Below the pieces are notes generated by a model that saw only the letters and a list, made by a program, of their open reading frames with translations, was not told the DNA's origin and did not search any database. A stretch of DNA of 64,000 nucleotides. Source: Heterotrichella gracilis (taxonomy: Eukaryota > Sar > Xanthophyceae > Tribonematales > Xanthonemataceae). Made by a program: the position numbers and the translations under genes. Below, in pieces: positions 33,721 through 45,701 of this stretch. Each line of letters opens with the position of its first letter. The first letter of the stretch is position 1. The stretch spans positions 90,253 to 154,252 of the forward strand of contig JAULBX010001447.1 of NCBI GenBank assembly GCA_032358255.1. The letters run 5' to 3'.

Positions 33721-33782
33721 TAGTACACCTGCGTGTGTGCTGCCACTGGCAGTGCATGGACAGCACACACGCAAGGTGTACT
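33721..33782. repeat. Near-perfect inverted repeat (22-23 bp arms)
   Basis: The arm TAGTACACCTGCGTGTG...CTG at 33721-33742 is the reverse complement of CAGCACACACG...GTACTA at 33760-33782 apart from one extra base. The ~17 bp between the arms contains CCACTGGCAGTG, itself a dyad, which occurs again near 33610. It may be a transcript hairpin (small-RNA precursor) or a foldback element remnant. Confidence 0.75.
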
Positions 33783-36700
33783 ATCACCTGCATGGCAATT
33801 TACTGCGGTGGCGGACATCCTTGCTCGTGCTGACCACCACCTGTTGCCATGCTGTTTGGAAACCGTTTTCAAAACTGTTAAAACAGGACTACTGGTTACC
33901 ATATCGGAAAATAAAATCGTCATATTGCATTACATTATTGTTCATATATTAAATTATTATCAAAGTTCTTTAATCATCAAATTCTAGACACCACTAGTGG
34001 TAAACATCGTCTATACCCCCGACCAGCAGCGTAGACAACCAATCTACACATGGCGCACCGCTTCACATGCGCCCGCAGCAGGTGCCAAACTCGTGCCTGC
34101 TGTGCCCAATGAGTGTGCTGGATATGTTGCTGACATCGCCGCCAATCACATGTGCTTGTCTTGCGTTCTCACCACCGCTGCCGCCCTTGCCCACTGCTCT
34201 GGCAGCACGCTGTTTGAGCTGGCCTGGCAGTCTGACTCAGCCACCTTGTCATCCCACGCGTCGCTCAAGCTGGCCCATTCAGGCTCTGCAGGGGCCACTT
34301 GTATCCAGGGCCAGGCCAACCAGCGCGCACGCCAGCCAAAGAACCAGTTGGGGACCTTTTAGGAGTGTTGCATGGATGATCTGCACGTAATGCTAGGGAG
34401 GATGAACTTTTCCGCCTGCGATTCGTCACTGTCGACCCTGGGATGACGACAATGAACTCGATAAAGAAAATCAGCACACTGCGGATTGCAATGCATCCTC
34501 TTCAAGGTTACAGCCTTCACAATCATTGATGAAGATCATTCAAAATTTTATTATGGTCCAATACAATTGGTGATGCTAGTGAACCCCTTAAAGGCTTATA
34601 AGGTGCATTGGCAGTGTCGGTGTGTCCATAAATTTTCCACAGGAATTTTCCATTTCTAGATAGCAGGATGTCCAGATTAGAAGGCTTCGCTGAGCGTGAA
34701 ATATAAACTTTTATCGGTATAGGATAGTAAGGAAGGACTGTCAATTTTGGAATCGGGTGCATGGAAAGAAACGCAAGGCTGGTTGTGACTAATTGGCCCA
34801 TTTTTTTGCATCAATATTCTGGGTGGGTCATTCAAAGCAGCATGGGCACGTCTGTAACCTGTAACAGGATACGCTATATATTCCTTCAATACCCCTACAT
34901 AAGGTTTTACTGGCGCATGGCCAGAAACCCTAAACGAGAATTCTGGCTCTAGAAGCCACGAGGCAACGCAATGCGTCATGTAGCTGGAATTTCCAATGAG
35001 ACGGTCCCTATGCAGCTACACTGAACCATGCCGCATGCAACGCATCGAGGCACTATGCAAACCTGGAAAGGTCTAGAACGCCGTTGCTAACAAGGCATAT
35101 ACAGCTGAGCAAGAACCAGCACAAGCCCAACACCTCTAAGCTGTCGAATGGTCATCAACATTGTCACGTATCTTCATTATCTGGTTACAACACCCCACTT
35201 TCCATTTGGCGCAGTGAGTCATGTCCAGTGTCCCCGAGAGAGGTCCTCTTTGCAGCCATATCAGGACAGTTGCCCAATTGATCCTCACGGCACTCCAATT
35301 GCATCCAACCATGCAGGGTATGCCACCAACTTTGCTGGTGGGCAGCAGCTCTCAATGAATTCCAGATTGGGCCTCCTCGCCGTTGTTGCAGTCCTTGTGG
35401 CGCACCGTCGATGACCAGCTGCTTGTCCACTGCCAACGGCAAAGCAATCCCCCTCATACTGCTACTGGTACCAACCAGTCCTTCCTTACCTGGGCAGCCA
35501 AACCCTACCATAACCCTTCCGTGGCAGCCTGGAAACGCGCCTATATTATATGTTACTAAACCGGGTTATGTTGACCCCCTTTTTCATCCCTCTGATCTGG
35601 CTGGCCTGTCCGGGTGCCGGCCTAGTGTAGAAGGGTGGAGTATGTGTGTAGCACGCAAAGTCCTGAGGTGATGGCGCACGGTGAAGTTTGGAGAGGACAG
35701 GGCAAGGGTCCGGTTGAGTGGGCTGGGCAGGTGCCGCACCCTGCCGGCGGGGCATCCTGATCTGCAGGGCATGTGATGGCATGGAAAACTTGCATGGAAA
35801 GGCAGAAATATTGCAGGCCATGTCATGGAATACTGCTGGAAATTGACACACTGTGAGGTTTGCACATGCACAGCTTGAAAGTTCCAGAAAGGTCTAAGTT
35901 AGATGACGTCACTTCATGTGGAGGGATTATCGACAAATTTCCCAGGTGGACGACTTTTGACATCAGAACGTCGTGCGGTAGGCGAATCCCCAAACGAGGG
36001 CAACTGGACTTTACATAATCAATCACTTCACCTCGGAGAACCACCACATTGTGCTTGTCAAGTGCTCTCTGCTTATAAAAACAGGAAGTGTATGCCTGCC
36101 AAGTTACCGCCATAATGTAGGCGCCACGAGGCGCATGGCCCTGTACACCGACTTCAGGCCTTTGAGAGTCATTATTCATTATGGACAGTGGTTCCGAACC
36201 CGTTGAGCTGTGCCTGGCGGCGCCAATTGGATTCGGTCTTTGCTAAGCCCCGTTGCCAGCAGCGTCAGCCTAATAACTTTAGTGCCAGAAAGGCCCATTT
36301 ATACTGTGTAGCACATGGCATTGGCCTATTGATTTAAACCTCGTACCGGTACCAACTCGGTTTGCCACAGCGTGTACTGTTTCCTCCAGTGGCCACTGAC
36401 GGTCCATTCTGCAGGTATTCACCCTCTTGCGGTGACTGTAACAGTTTTGAAGTGCCCTGTTTGCAGACATAGTACAGCCTTCGGAAGTCTCCTACAAAGT
36501 TCATGCATATTATGGGGTACTGTGAACAGAGTCTGGCGGTCAAATTTTAAAGAGGAAACTGCTGGCCACGTGTTGGAAACGAGCTAATGAACAGTTAGTG
36601 CAACGTTGGTGTGTCTCATGAGACTGTGGGTAATTGTCGAGGTACTTCAAGCAGCTTGCACAATGTCCCTGCCCCAGCCGTTTCCTTCAGTAATACTCTG

Positions 36701-37428
36701 TGCCTGCCTGGCTCAATAGCTGTGACCGCCAGTTTTGCGCATATGCATGGGGTGTGGAAGACCCTGATTCAACTTGAGTAGTACTAACCAGCCCCTGCCT
36801 GGCTGCAGTGACACGAGATGCGATCCAATACATGCGCTCAGCAGGCCTTCACCTCAAAGGTCAGATTGAAGGTTTGATGGCGTACTAGCATAAGGTAAGC
36901 GACAGAGGAGGGGGCCATGGAATGGCTTTGGCAGTAGTTCCTTATAATTCATGGCTAGCTTGCTCTCGTGGAGGCTTAAGTTAAACCCCATGTGCCCGCA
37001 ACCTCCATATGTGGCTCACAGCCGCTGGTTGCATGTGCTGGGCCTGCATCCAACTATGTCAGGCCTGACTCAGCTTGAAGCACAACATAGTGGGAGTCCT
37101 CTTCAGCCAGGGCACACCGGGGTCCCAACACACTGGAGCATTCCCGGTAATGGATTTGGCTATTGTGGCCAATAGCACATTCAGTCACAATAGTATTGTG
37201 ACTGAAACACTGTACACCAGCTCTCAAAAGATGGCCAATCATTACACAGTTGTGCAATGTAGACAACTACAAAAACACCACCATACTCGTTCACCTGGTA
37301 CCTGGGCAATATGTTCCACTTGTGCTAGCAGCTGGGGTCAAAGGGCACCGTATTACTAGTAAATAGTGCCTAGGCCAGGCTCAACCTATGAAAAACTATC
37401 TCTCAAAAGCTGTGACAGCAGGGCACCC

Positions 37429-40400
37429 ATGCTAACACTTCCACTCATGCCACGTCAGGTGTGTACTGCCACGTGCCGCAGGCTCAATCAACAGCGCCAA
37501 ACTTGGTGGCAGCAACTGGCGGCCACAGTGGCAGCCCCAACCACGCACGGTGGTAGCTGCCACACTGCTGGACTGGGCATGGGAACTAGGACGCTATTGG
37601 GGTCATCCAGTGGGGCACCCTTTGCTGCTGAATCACACTTTGCGCTGAAGAATGCATGGGCAAGAGCTGCTGCTGCCGTCACTGTGCTGCTCCTGCTGCT
37701 CCTGCTGCTCCTGGGTTGCTCCTGGCTCTGGCAAGGGCCGCATGCTGTCAGCACCCAACCCCAGGCAACACCTTCTGGAGACCTATGCAGTGGTGCAAAT
37801 AGCTTCTGTCATCAGTCAGGCATGATGGTCCCTGGGATAAGCAACACGGTCACATGGAGCGGGAGCAACATGCAGGTATGGTGCGCATGCGCCGATGCAA
37901 TTGATGCCCGGTTGTTTTTGGTGACCGTACTTCCATTCCCTATCTGCGCATTATCACATGATCTGATGCGCCTTGTAATCGCTCAGCGGACCCTAGCAGT
38001 GCTGTGCCTTGTAAGTGTTGCTCACATATGCGCATGCCCATGCTAAGAAGACGTCTGGCGTTATGCATTATCTGCTTTATGCATCTTGTATGCACATGCC
38101 AGTCTTATTGAAATAACAAGGCACACATTCGCTATCGCCAATCTGAGATTTGAATTACATAGCAAATAACACCACACCGAGCTGAGTTATCCCAGATAGG
38201 GTGCAGTTGTGGTGGGCCAGCCTCTGCAGTTGGCTGCAAACCCCTTCATCCCACAGCGCATCGGCACTCCTTTGGCCCACACATCTAGTAGAGGTAGTCA
38301 CCACTCATATACATTCACATCTTCTACTGCGTATCCTCTCCCATCCCCCACAGGTACCCACCCAAGTGCCTACCCTGCACAACCCTCATCAGCATGCCAC
38401 CCCTAAGCTCCTGTCCAGGCGCCACCTGTCCCAGGCTCCAGTCGCCACCCCAATCCCAGGGTACGCCAAGGTGCACACAACTCAGGAGCTGCAGCAGGCA
38501 CTGGAGGATAAGACAGTGTACTTGATCGACGTGCTAGGTGAGGGCTTAGGGTTAGCAACCAGGTCCCAGGGTTTGCGAATGGTTGCGGCGGTGGGCTTAT
38601 TGGAGCTAAACATCTTGTTTGGGAGGTTGGCTCATTTCATCCAAATATGCGCATGACAGGTGCACGTGTGTGATGCCGCCAATGGCATCTTGTTCAGCCA
38701 CCATGCTAGCAAAATGTGCACTGGTGATCACAACCCAGTGGTAATTTCAATTTGCTGCCCTCTGGCATTCAATGTGTTTGTAAGACTATACCAATTGATG
38801 TTGGTGTTCACCCTGCTCAATTACCTCCCCATGCCCTAAAGTCGCTTCCCTTGCTGCAGGCAATCTCACCAACCCCAACTACCCCCCACCCTCCTGGAAC
38901 ATATCGCGCCCACCTTGTGCCACAACCCTACAGGGTAATCGCACGGTGCAGATCAACGGCAACCGGCCAGCCGGCGGCCCCCTACCCGAAATCGATTTTC
39001 AGTACCTCCCTTGCGTCATCCGAGTCACTACTGGCAGCCAGATTGAGTTTCGAAACCTCGAGTTGACTCGGCTTGACTACAACACGAGTCCTGCATTGTA
39101 CTCGGCTGCGGCGGGGTTCAACTCATTTGCGGATGGCTTCTTGCTGTGGCCTACCCTGGACATGCAGGCGGGATCGCAGGTGGGTGGGCGTGGTGGCATG
39201 TGGCCCCTTGGAGGCAGGGGCCTTGGCCTTGTGGGTGTTGGGGGTGTAGATTTGTCATTCAGCGGTTTGCGTGGTGCCATCCTCACCCACATGACGCACA
39301 GCTGCCTAGCGCATGTGATATGCTTTATACACACCCGGTGACCAAGTTACCTTGGTCAACGTCACCATCCACATCCCCAAGCACCCACTACTCCACACTT
39401 CTTCATCCTTGCAGATCACCCTGGTCAACGCTGCAGTGCTGTTCACTACCCTGCCGTCAACTGTGACCGATTTACGCAGGAGCTCTCTCCACACCCTAAA
39501 CCCTATACCCTAAATGGAAAACCCTATATAACACATGTCGCCCCTGACAGATTAACCTGGTCAACACCACCGTGCACTACCCTGCCGCCTCCTGCGACCC
39601 AGAAGCCGTGGCCAGGGTTTTCATTTCGACGCTGACGGAACTGGGGCCTCAAGCGGTGGTGACAGACCCTGCCAACCGAAGCACACAGATCACGACGCCA
39701 GAGTACCTGTATCGATTTCCAGTGCGAAAGACTGCCAAGAATGATACTGGTGGGGATGAAGGTGGGTATGTGGGTATTTTTTGGGCTGTATTGAAAAAGC
39801 AACTACCAATGATATGCATTTAACTAGAATGAACCTACGTTGCTGTATTAGTTGGTGAGCACTTGAATGGCCAGCCTGCTTGGCAATGCCAAGTGTAAAT
39901 CAATACTGTGTAAACGCACCCGGTAGAATTTGCAGCGCTCTGCAATTGCAATCACTGCACTATTAGTAAAGACAAACGTCTTTCACAAAATTTATGGTGG
40001 AAACGTTGACTGAGTTTTCCTTTCCACCTCTGGCTGTGCCCTCTGCAGTTGGCACAGCGCAGATGTCCATCAGGGGCACAAATACCTTCGTATGCACCCT
40101 CCCTCCTGGAAGTGCCAACGCCACCAATGAGGCGGAGCCACAGCCACCCCCTCCTCCACCTCCAGCTGGGGGTGGCACCAATGCAGCCATGGTGGTGGGT
40201 GTGGTGGGGGGTGCGGTTGCGGCAGCCATCCTGTTGGTGGGCTTGGTTGGCGTGTTGGTGTGGCGGCATCGGCGCAGGCAACGGGAAGCCATCCTAGGCA
40301 CAGAGCTTACAGAGCCAAAGGTACGCCACCATTGGTGCCTGTCGATTGCAAAACCCTGATTGCAAACCATACATTTAACATGTGCGCTACTGTGACAGGC

Positions 40401-43400
40401 ACAGGGACCAACGTGTATCACTAGTACTAAGTGACATGCAATAGTAGAGGGCTCTTTGGCTCCAAACCTTGACGTTCATGGTATGTCGGATTGTACTGGA
40501 GCACCTCGCCAGCTTGCTACACAACCCCCAGTCATGCTCCTCTCCCATGGCAAGGTGGAAATAAGTTGAATGATAAACTATCTCTTTCTAAGTTTTTCCA
40601 TCTTGCTATGGGAGACGATTACACATGTGAAACAAAGAAAACCATTAGCAACGCCACATGGTAACCACCCCTCCCCCTTCCCTCAGGACATTCCCATCGA
40701 CTCCCCCCCCCCTCCCCCCCCCCGGGCCTCCTCCTCCTCCCACCCCCCCTCCTCCCCCTCCACCACCCTGCTGCCGGTGGGGGGCGAGCTGGCCCTCACC
40801 GCCAGCCTGAACCAGTGGCGCTACCGGGGGGGTGGGGTGCCTGAGGGGCTGCTGGTGGGGAAGCTGCTGGGCAAGGGGGGGTTTGGAAGGGTGTACAAGG
40901 GTGAGTGTGGTAGCCAGCGTGCGTTGCTTTCCCTACATGTGTATTGGCGTCAGATGCGCATTGCGGTGGAATGCGGCAGCAGTCCAATGCACTGTAGTTA
41001 TCATGATCACCTGAAACAGAATAATACAATGCTTTCTCATTCTCTGTATTGTTCATGCATGGGTTTTGTTTCAAAATCCGATCAATTGAAACGTGGCGTA
41101 CTTGATGATGCGGATTGGTTCTGTAAGCCCTCATGCATTTTGTATTGCTGGTTTGTCTTCAAGGCAAGCAGCAATGCAAAATTCGCGAGGGCGTTCAGAA
41201 CCAATCCGTGTATTCATATATGCCATGAAAGTTTCAAGGTTGTCTGAATTGGTAATAATTATTTGTGTACCATTATCCACAACAGCTTGCTTTGTCCCAG
41301 GCATGCCCTGTGCCGCAATGCTGGCCACTTGGCTCACTGATTAGGATTCAGCGTTTAGGTTTTAGGGTTAACCCCTGGTGATGGTTGTGCGCAGGCAAGT
41401 GGAACGGCGCCACTGTGGCCATCAAGGTTGTGGAACACAGCGGGGCGGTCCTGGACGCCATGGCACGGGAAACCACCCTCAGCACCTCCATCTCCCACCC
41501 CAACGTGGTCCAGACGTACAAGGCGTGGACCATCCAGGGAGGCGGGGGCAAGGGGGAAGGCATAGGGACAGGGGTTGTAGAGGGAGGGTCACCATGGGCG
41601 GGGACGGGGGGAGCGAGCACCTCAACCAGTATGGGAAGAGGCCAGTCACTGGACAAGCCTGTGAGAGGTTCCAGGTCAGATTCCAAGGGGGGAAGTATAG
41701 GATCCAAGGGAGAGGGGAGGTCCAGTGGGGTGTCAGCTACAGCAGGGTCATCCAGCTCTAAAACCCTGGACAAGGGTGATGGGGAGGGCGGGGATTCGTT
41801 TGCGCTGGAGGTGGGGTCTTCAGGCCCTGCGGGGGGTTATCAGTCAGGCCCAGTAGAGCAGCCTTCATGGGCAGGCAGTGAAGTGGGGTCCAAATTTGCG
41901 GGGACAGCAAGCCAGGAGGGACAGCCTGCGACTGGAGGAATGGCGGAGGTGCAGATAGGAGGGCCCGGGTTTGATCCTCTGCAGGAAATGAGGGAAATCC
42001 CAGCAGAAGGGGAGGGCGCAGCTGGGATGCGCCGCCAGTTGCCGGGGACGCAAGAGCAGCTGTTTTGGTCCCAGGTGCAGATGGACACTGGGGGTACCAA
42101 CAAATCCTTGGATGTTGAGCCAGGGGAGGACGAGCAAGACCATGGGTCAGATGGTGGGGTGGAGTTTGAGACGCTGTACAAGACCTGGATGCTCCTGGAG
42201 TGGTGCGATCGCCAGTCCCTTGACGTGGCCATTGAGAGGGGGCACTTGCTGGACCAGCGGGATGGAACAGTGGACATGGTGCGTGACCCGCCAGAATAAT
42301 AAATATTAATACTAATGAAGTGAACATTTAAAAGTAATAAATAATTCTGGAAATTCTGGATATTGAATATCTCTTTCAGATTCCGTCACTTTTTTGTTGT
42401 CGTGAGTACAGCAGAAGAGTTGCGCAGCCCATCTGCTGCCAGGTGTTGCAGAAGAACATGTCACTCCTTGTGCATTTCATGATGGTGACTCCCGCTGCCC
42501 CTAGTGCACCCCCAGCATCCATTCCCCCCACTGGTTCCATACCATGAAAAGTTTCCCGGTGTTTACCCTCCTCCCCCCTTCCCCCTGTAGATCGCCGTGT
42601 ACAAGACCGTCATCGACATTGCGCACGGACTGGACTACCTCCATGCAGAAGGGATCATCCACGGGGACCTGAAAACCGCAAACATCCTGCTCAAATCCAC
42701 CCTCCACGATCCCCGGGGCTTCACCGCCAAGATCTGCGACTTTGGCCTGTCGCGCAGCCTGGACAGCGCCACCAGCGCTGCCCTCACCAAAACCCTAGGG
42801 ACGGTGGTGTACATGCCTCCGGAGATGCTCAAGGAGGGGAAGCTGACCCAGGCAGCGGATGTGTACTCCCTGGGGATTCTGAGTAAGGAACATGGGGATT
42901 TTAAGGGTGTCAATGCACACATGGCAATGCTTTGGAAATTTCCGTGGGGAGAGTGTTTTTTCACTTCGTGTCTGAAATACTGCCCACATCCTGTCACAGA
43001 AATGTTCAACAAGTAATTGCCACTAGAAAGGCTTTCACTCAAACTCTGTGCTTGATAATATATATACCTTGAAGAAACATAAATAGGTTTACGTTGCCAA
43101 TCTTGTCCATTGCACAGAACAGTTGTTGGTCACTTCTACAGTGTTCTTACTTGGCTGTGGTTGCCTGTTTACGTGACTGTGTTTCTGCAGTGTGGGAGGT
43201 CTTCCACCAGCAGCGCCCCTACACAGGTCTGGGCACAGGCCAACTGTTCCACGAGGTGGTCATGCAGGGCAGGCGGCCCCCCATCGACCCCTCTTGCCCC
43301 GAGCCATACGCCTCCCTCATGGCCAGGTGCTGGCAGGAAGATGCGGCTGCAAGGTGAGAACCACGAGTATCATACCCTTGCGAGGCAATGCTGGTGCAGC

Positions 43401-43857
43401 AGCTGTAACAGTTTAAAACCAAAAATATATAGCATCCTGATGTTATTTTTTACCTGTGCTGGCATGGCACGGATGGATTAAATGAAATGCCAAAATACAA
43501 ACACTAGAAGAGCTTCACATGATTCTGGAATTGACTTGAAGTTCACCGCATGTAGACCACCAGTTATTCCCAGTGCTTTCTTTGAAAGGAAGTTGATGCG
43601 TTGCAGTAGTGTGTAACAATGACCAGTGATTTACTTACATGTGTTCCAGCAATAAAGCCAGATTAGATTGTGTATGATCAGTACTAAAAGTGTTCATTTC
43701 AAGCTTGCACCCGCAAGGGGTGTCTTCCAAGTAAAGAGCGAACCTCATGCCATGCAGGCCCACTTCACAGGAGGTGCTGAAGCTGCTCATGGAGCAGTAC
43801 AGGACCATGATGGAGGAGAAATCCCTCAGGGTCAGCCGTGGGAAGCAAGCCATCTGA
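37429..43857 (+). CDS. Receptor-like protein kinase with extracellular beta-helix-like domain, 10 exons, ~1,028 aa
   Basis: Exons: 37429-37875, 38354-38537, 38860-39179, 39551-39761, 40049-40320, 40687-40900, 41395-42278, 42591-42882, 43191-43353, 43758-43857; phases all agree. A hydrophobic Leu run (AAAVTVLLLLLLLLLGC) near residue 85 acts as signal or anchor. The ectodomain (TQELQQALEDKTVYLIDVLG, PEIDFQYLPCVIRVTTGSQI) resembles the pectin-lyase-like ectodomains of algal kinases. A proline run precedes a transmembrane segment at ~435-459 and a basic stop-transfer. The kinase has LGKGGFGRVYKG, VAIKVVE, HGDLKTANIL, CDFGLSR, MPPEML and WEVFHQQRPY, i.e. TKL type and non-RD, with all catalytic residues. 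A ~205-residue Gly/Ser insert (41540-42158) separates TYKAWTIQ from TWMLLEW. The start is uncertain: the ATGs at 37447 and 37576 are alternatives and an upstream exon is possible. Confidence 0.88.
39345..39513 (+). repeat. Two copies of the exon 4 start of the receptor kinase gene, one a decoy exon
   Basis: The functional exon start (39551, INLVNTTVHYPAA) is preceded by a copy with its own CCTTGCAG acceptor at 39415 (ITLVNAAVLFTTLP), which runs in phase to a stop at 39511-39513. A shorter copy sits at 39345-39378 (TTGGTCAACGTCACC). Inclusion of the 39415 copy would truncate the receptor before its transmembrane segment. Confidence 0.8.
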
Positions 43858-45701
43858 CTGAGTAGGGATGGACACTGGTACATCAGCTGATTATCTATGC
43901 ACACAGGGCCACGGGCGTCTCAAATAATACATCCACAAGATCTGCAGCTGTGATTGGAGAGCCATATAGGACAATGGACAATGGGCCAATCAGTGATCGT
44001 GATCATGCATGATCATCATTGCTGAGCGTTCATGCAATAACATTGCCCGTGACCAAAAGCCGAATGCATATCCAATTGGGCACTGCTGTTGACATTTTGC
44101 TGGGACTTCATCTCGCGAGGAGGCACCAAAGTGGAGCAACCGTATCGGATGCTTCCCACTTTTTGTTGGGAGTACAATCTTGTCTGTTGTGGTTTGTATG
44201 ACAGTGTGAATGTGGTTTGTATTACAGTGTTACCCTATTTCATGTCGTCATTCAATATGATACCGTATTTGATGCACTGCCTGCCTGCCAGGCAGGCGCA
44301 TGGCTCATGTCTAGGCTCACATGCAATTTGCGACGTGGCTGTTGCGCTTTGTCTCGGAACGTGGGTGCTAAGAACTGCTTCTCAGGTACCATGGCGTGCA
44401 GTATGTATTGCGCACATGTGGTTTGTGTCTGGTTGGGTGTCCATTTTAGTAGCAGAGGTAGATCATTTGCTTTCATTTCTTGTGCATGCACCATTTTTGC
44501 TGTGATGGCTTGTTTTTATCAATACGTTTCAGCTTTCGGTGCTTGTGCACTGTGTAGGGTTTTTTATTCGAATTATCCTGCTGCCACGCTAGTCTGTCAA
44601 AGTTTAATCTGTGTGAGCTCGTTGCCACTACCATGTTATGGATGTCATATGAACATGACAACATCTTCAGCACAAGCACAGTCAGCGCCACTGAGAGTCT
44701 TGACAGTACTGCCTTTATTGTGTGCAAATCAGTCCTTGTCCTGGCTTGTCTGTTTCCCTATCATTGTCTCAGGTCGCGTTGGTAGATTTGTCTCGTAGCG
44801 CTATAGATTTTTATTGTTTTTCATTTGTGTCTGAAAAGGTGTCCCGTGTGCGGGCACCCGGCTGGGACCCCTCAATGTGTGTCCACGCTGCGCCAATGCC
44901 ATGACCCAATGCCATGGCCCATGGCGTGCAGGTTGCCCACAACATGACCCCAATTTTTCTTTGCAAGCACACTTGATAGTACATGCAAGTTTGTAGGCTC
45001 ACGCAGACTTCATGCCTTCTTGGTGAAGATAATCTGCGCTGTGCACTGGGCGCTGGTTGCAACAGGGCGTGGGCTGCTAAGAAACGCTTGTGTTGCTGGA
45101 TGCATACACTTGTATGTGGCCCCGAGTGCTAGTAAATGTGATTTGTATCACCTTGGTGTTCTGTGCTTGGTCAATTAGACGGTTGGTCATCTATTTCATC
45201 TCCTCAAGAGCGTGCAACACGGTGTGAGGCACACTAGCCACCTGGGCATGTCACCCGGCAATGACGTGGGCATTGCCTACATATGAAATCCGTAAGCTCT
45301 ACCAGATTATATGCAGAGTGTATGCAGAGATCATACTTGTGTATGACTGCTGTGTACAGGGAGTCAAAAGCTGAACTCAAAAGCTGGCCTAAAAAAGCTG
45401 ACTACGAAGTCAAGTCTGGGATAGAGAAGAAATATTAGATCCCCAAAATTGGATTCGGTCCCATAAACTCACAAACGTTTGTGCCATCACAAAACTGCAT
45501 AAGTGGACAAGCAGGACGCTTTACACGCTTGCACACAGGTAAGGTCGACCACTGTATACAAAACTCCACCACCCGGCTTATCCTCGGCGACTTTGACACC
45601 CCCTGAGTCACCGCCGAAGTTATGTATCCCAATCGGAGGAAAATCACGAGCTGTTAGCGGTGGGGAGTTGAGAGGCTGCCCCCAGCCGGGGCAGTGGCAC
45701 G
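43858..45701. other. Intergenic / 3' UTR of the kinase and upstream region of the Tra1/TRRAP gene
   Basis: GT/TG-rich, typical of an algal 3' UTR, with no supportable coding exon. It contains the 16 bp palindrome TGATCATGCATGATCA at 44000-44015. No TATA box is clear before the Tra1/TRRAP ATG. Confidence 0.45.

Larger units (their letters stand above)
30605..37428. other. Gene-poor interval
   Basis: I see no supportable gene in 6.8 kb. Contents: the presumed upstream region of the ARPC2 gene (30605-31500), a 16 bp palindrome at 31795-31810, a satellite-like tandem repeat (about 32160-33118), a hairpin (33721-33782), and AT-rich sequence at 33890-34010 and 34480-34700. A 19-codon signal-peptide-like ATG frame lies at about 35355-35414. 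Telomere-like patches, common in introns elsewhere, are nearly absent here. Confidence 0.5.

Noticed and set aside
33997-34362. 121-codon Cys-containing + strand frame
   Set aside because: Some protein-like composition but no recognisable family, no flanking exons and no signal peptide; not enough to call a gene.
44217-44798. 193-codon Cys-rich + strand frame
   Set aside because: Lies in TG-rich 3' UTR-like sequence after the kinase stop, with no homology and no splice support.
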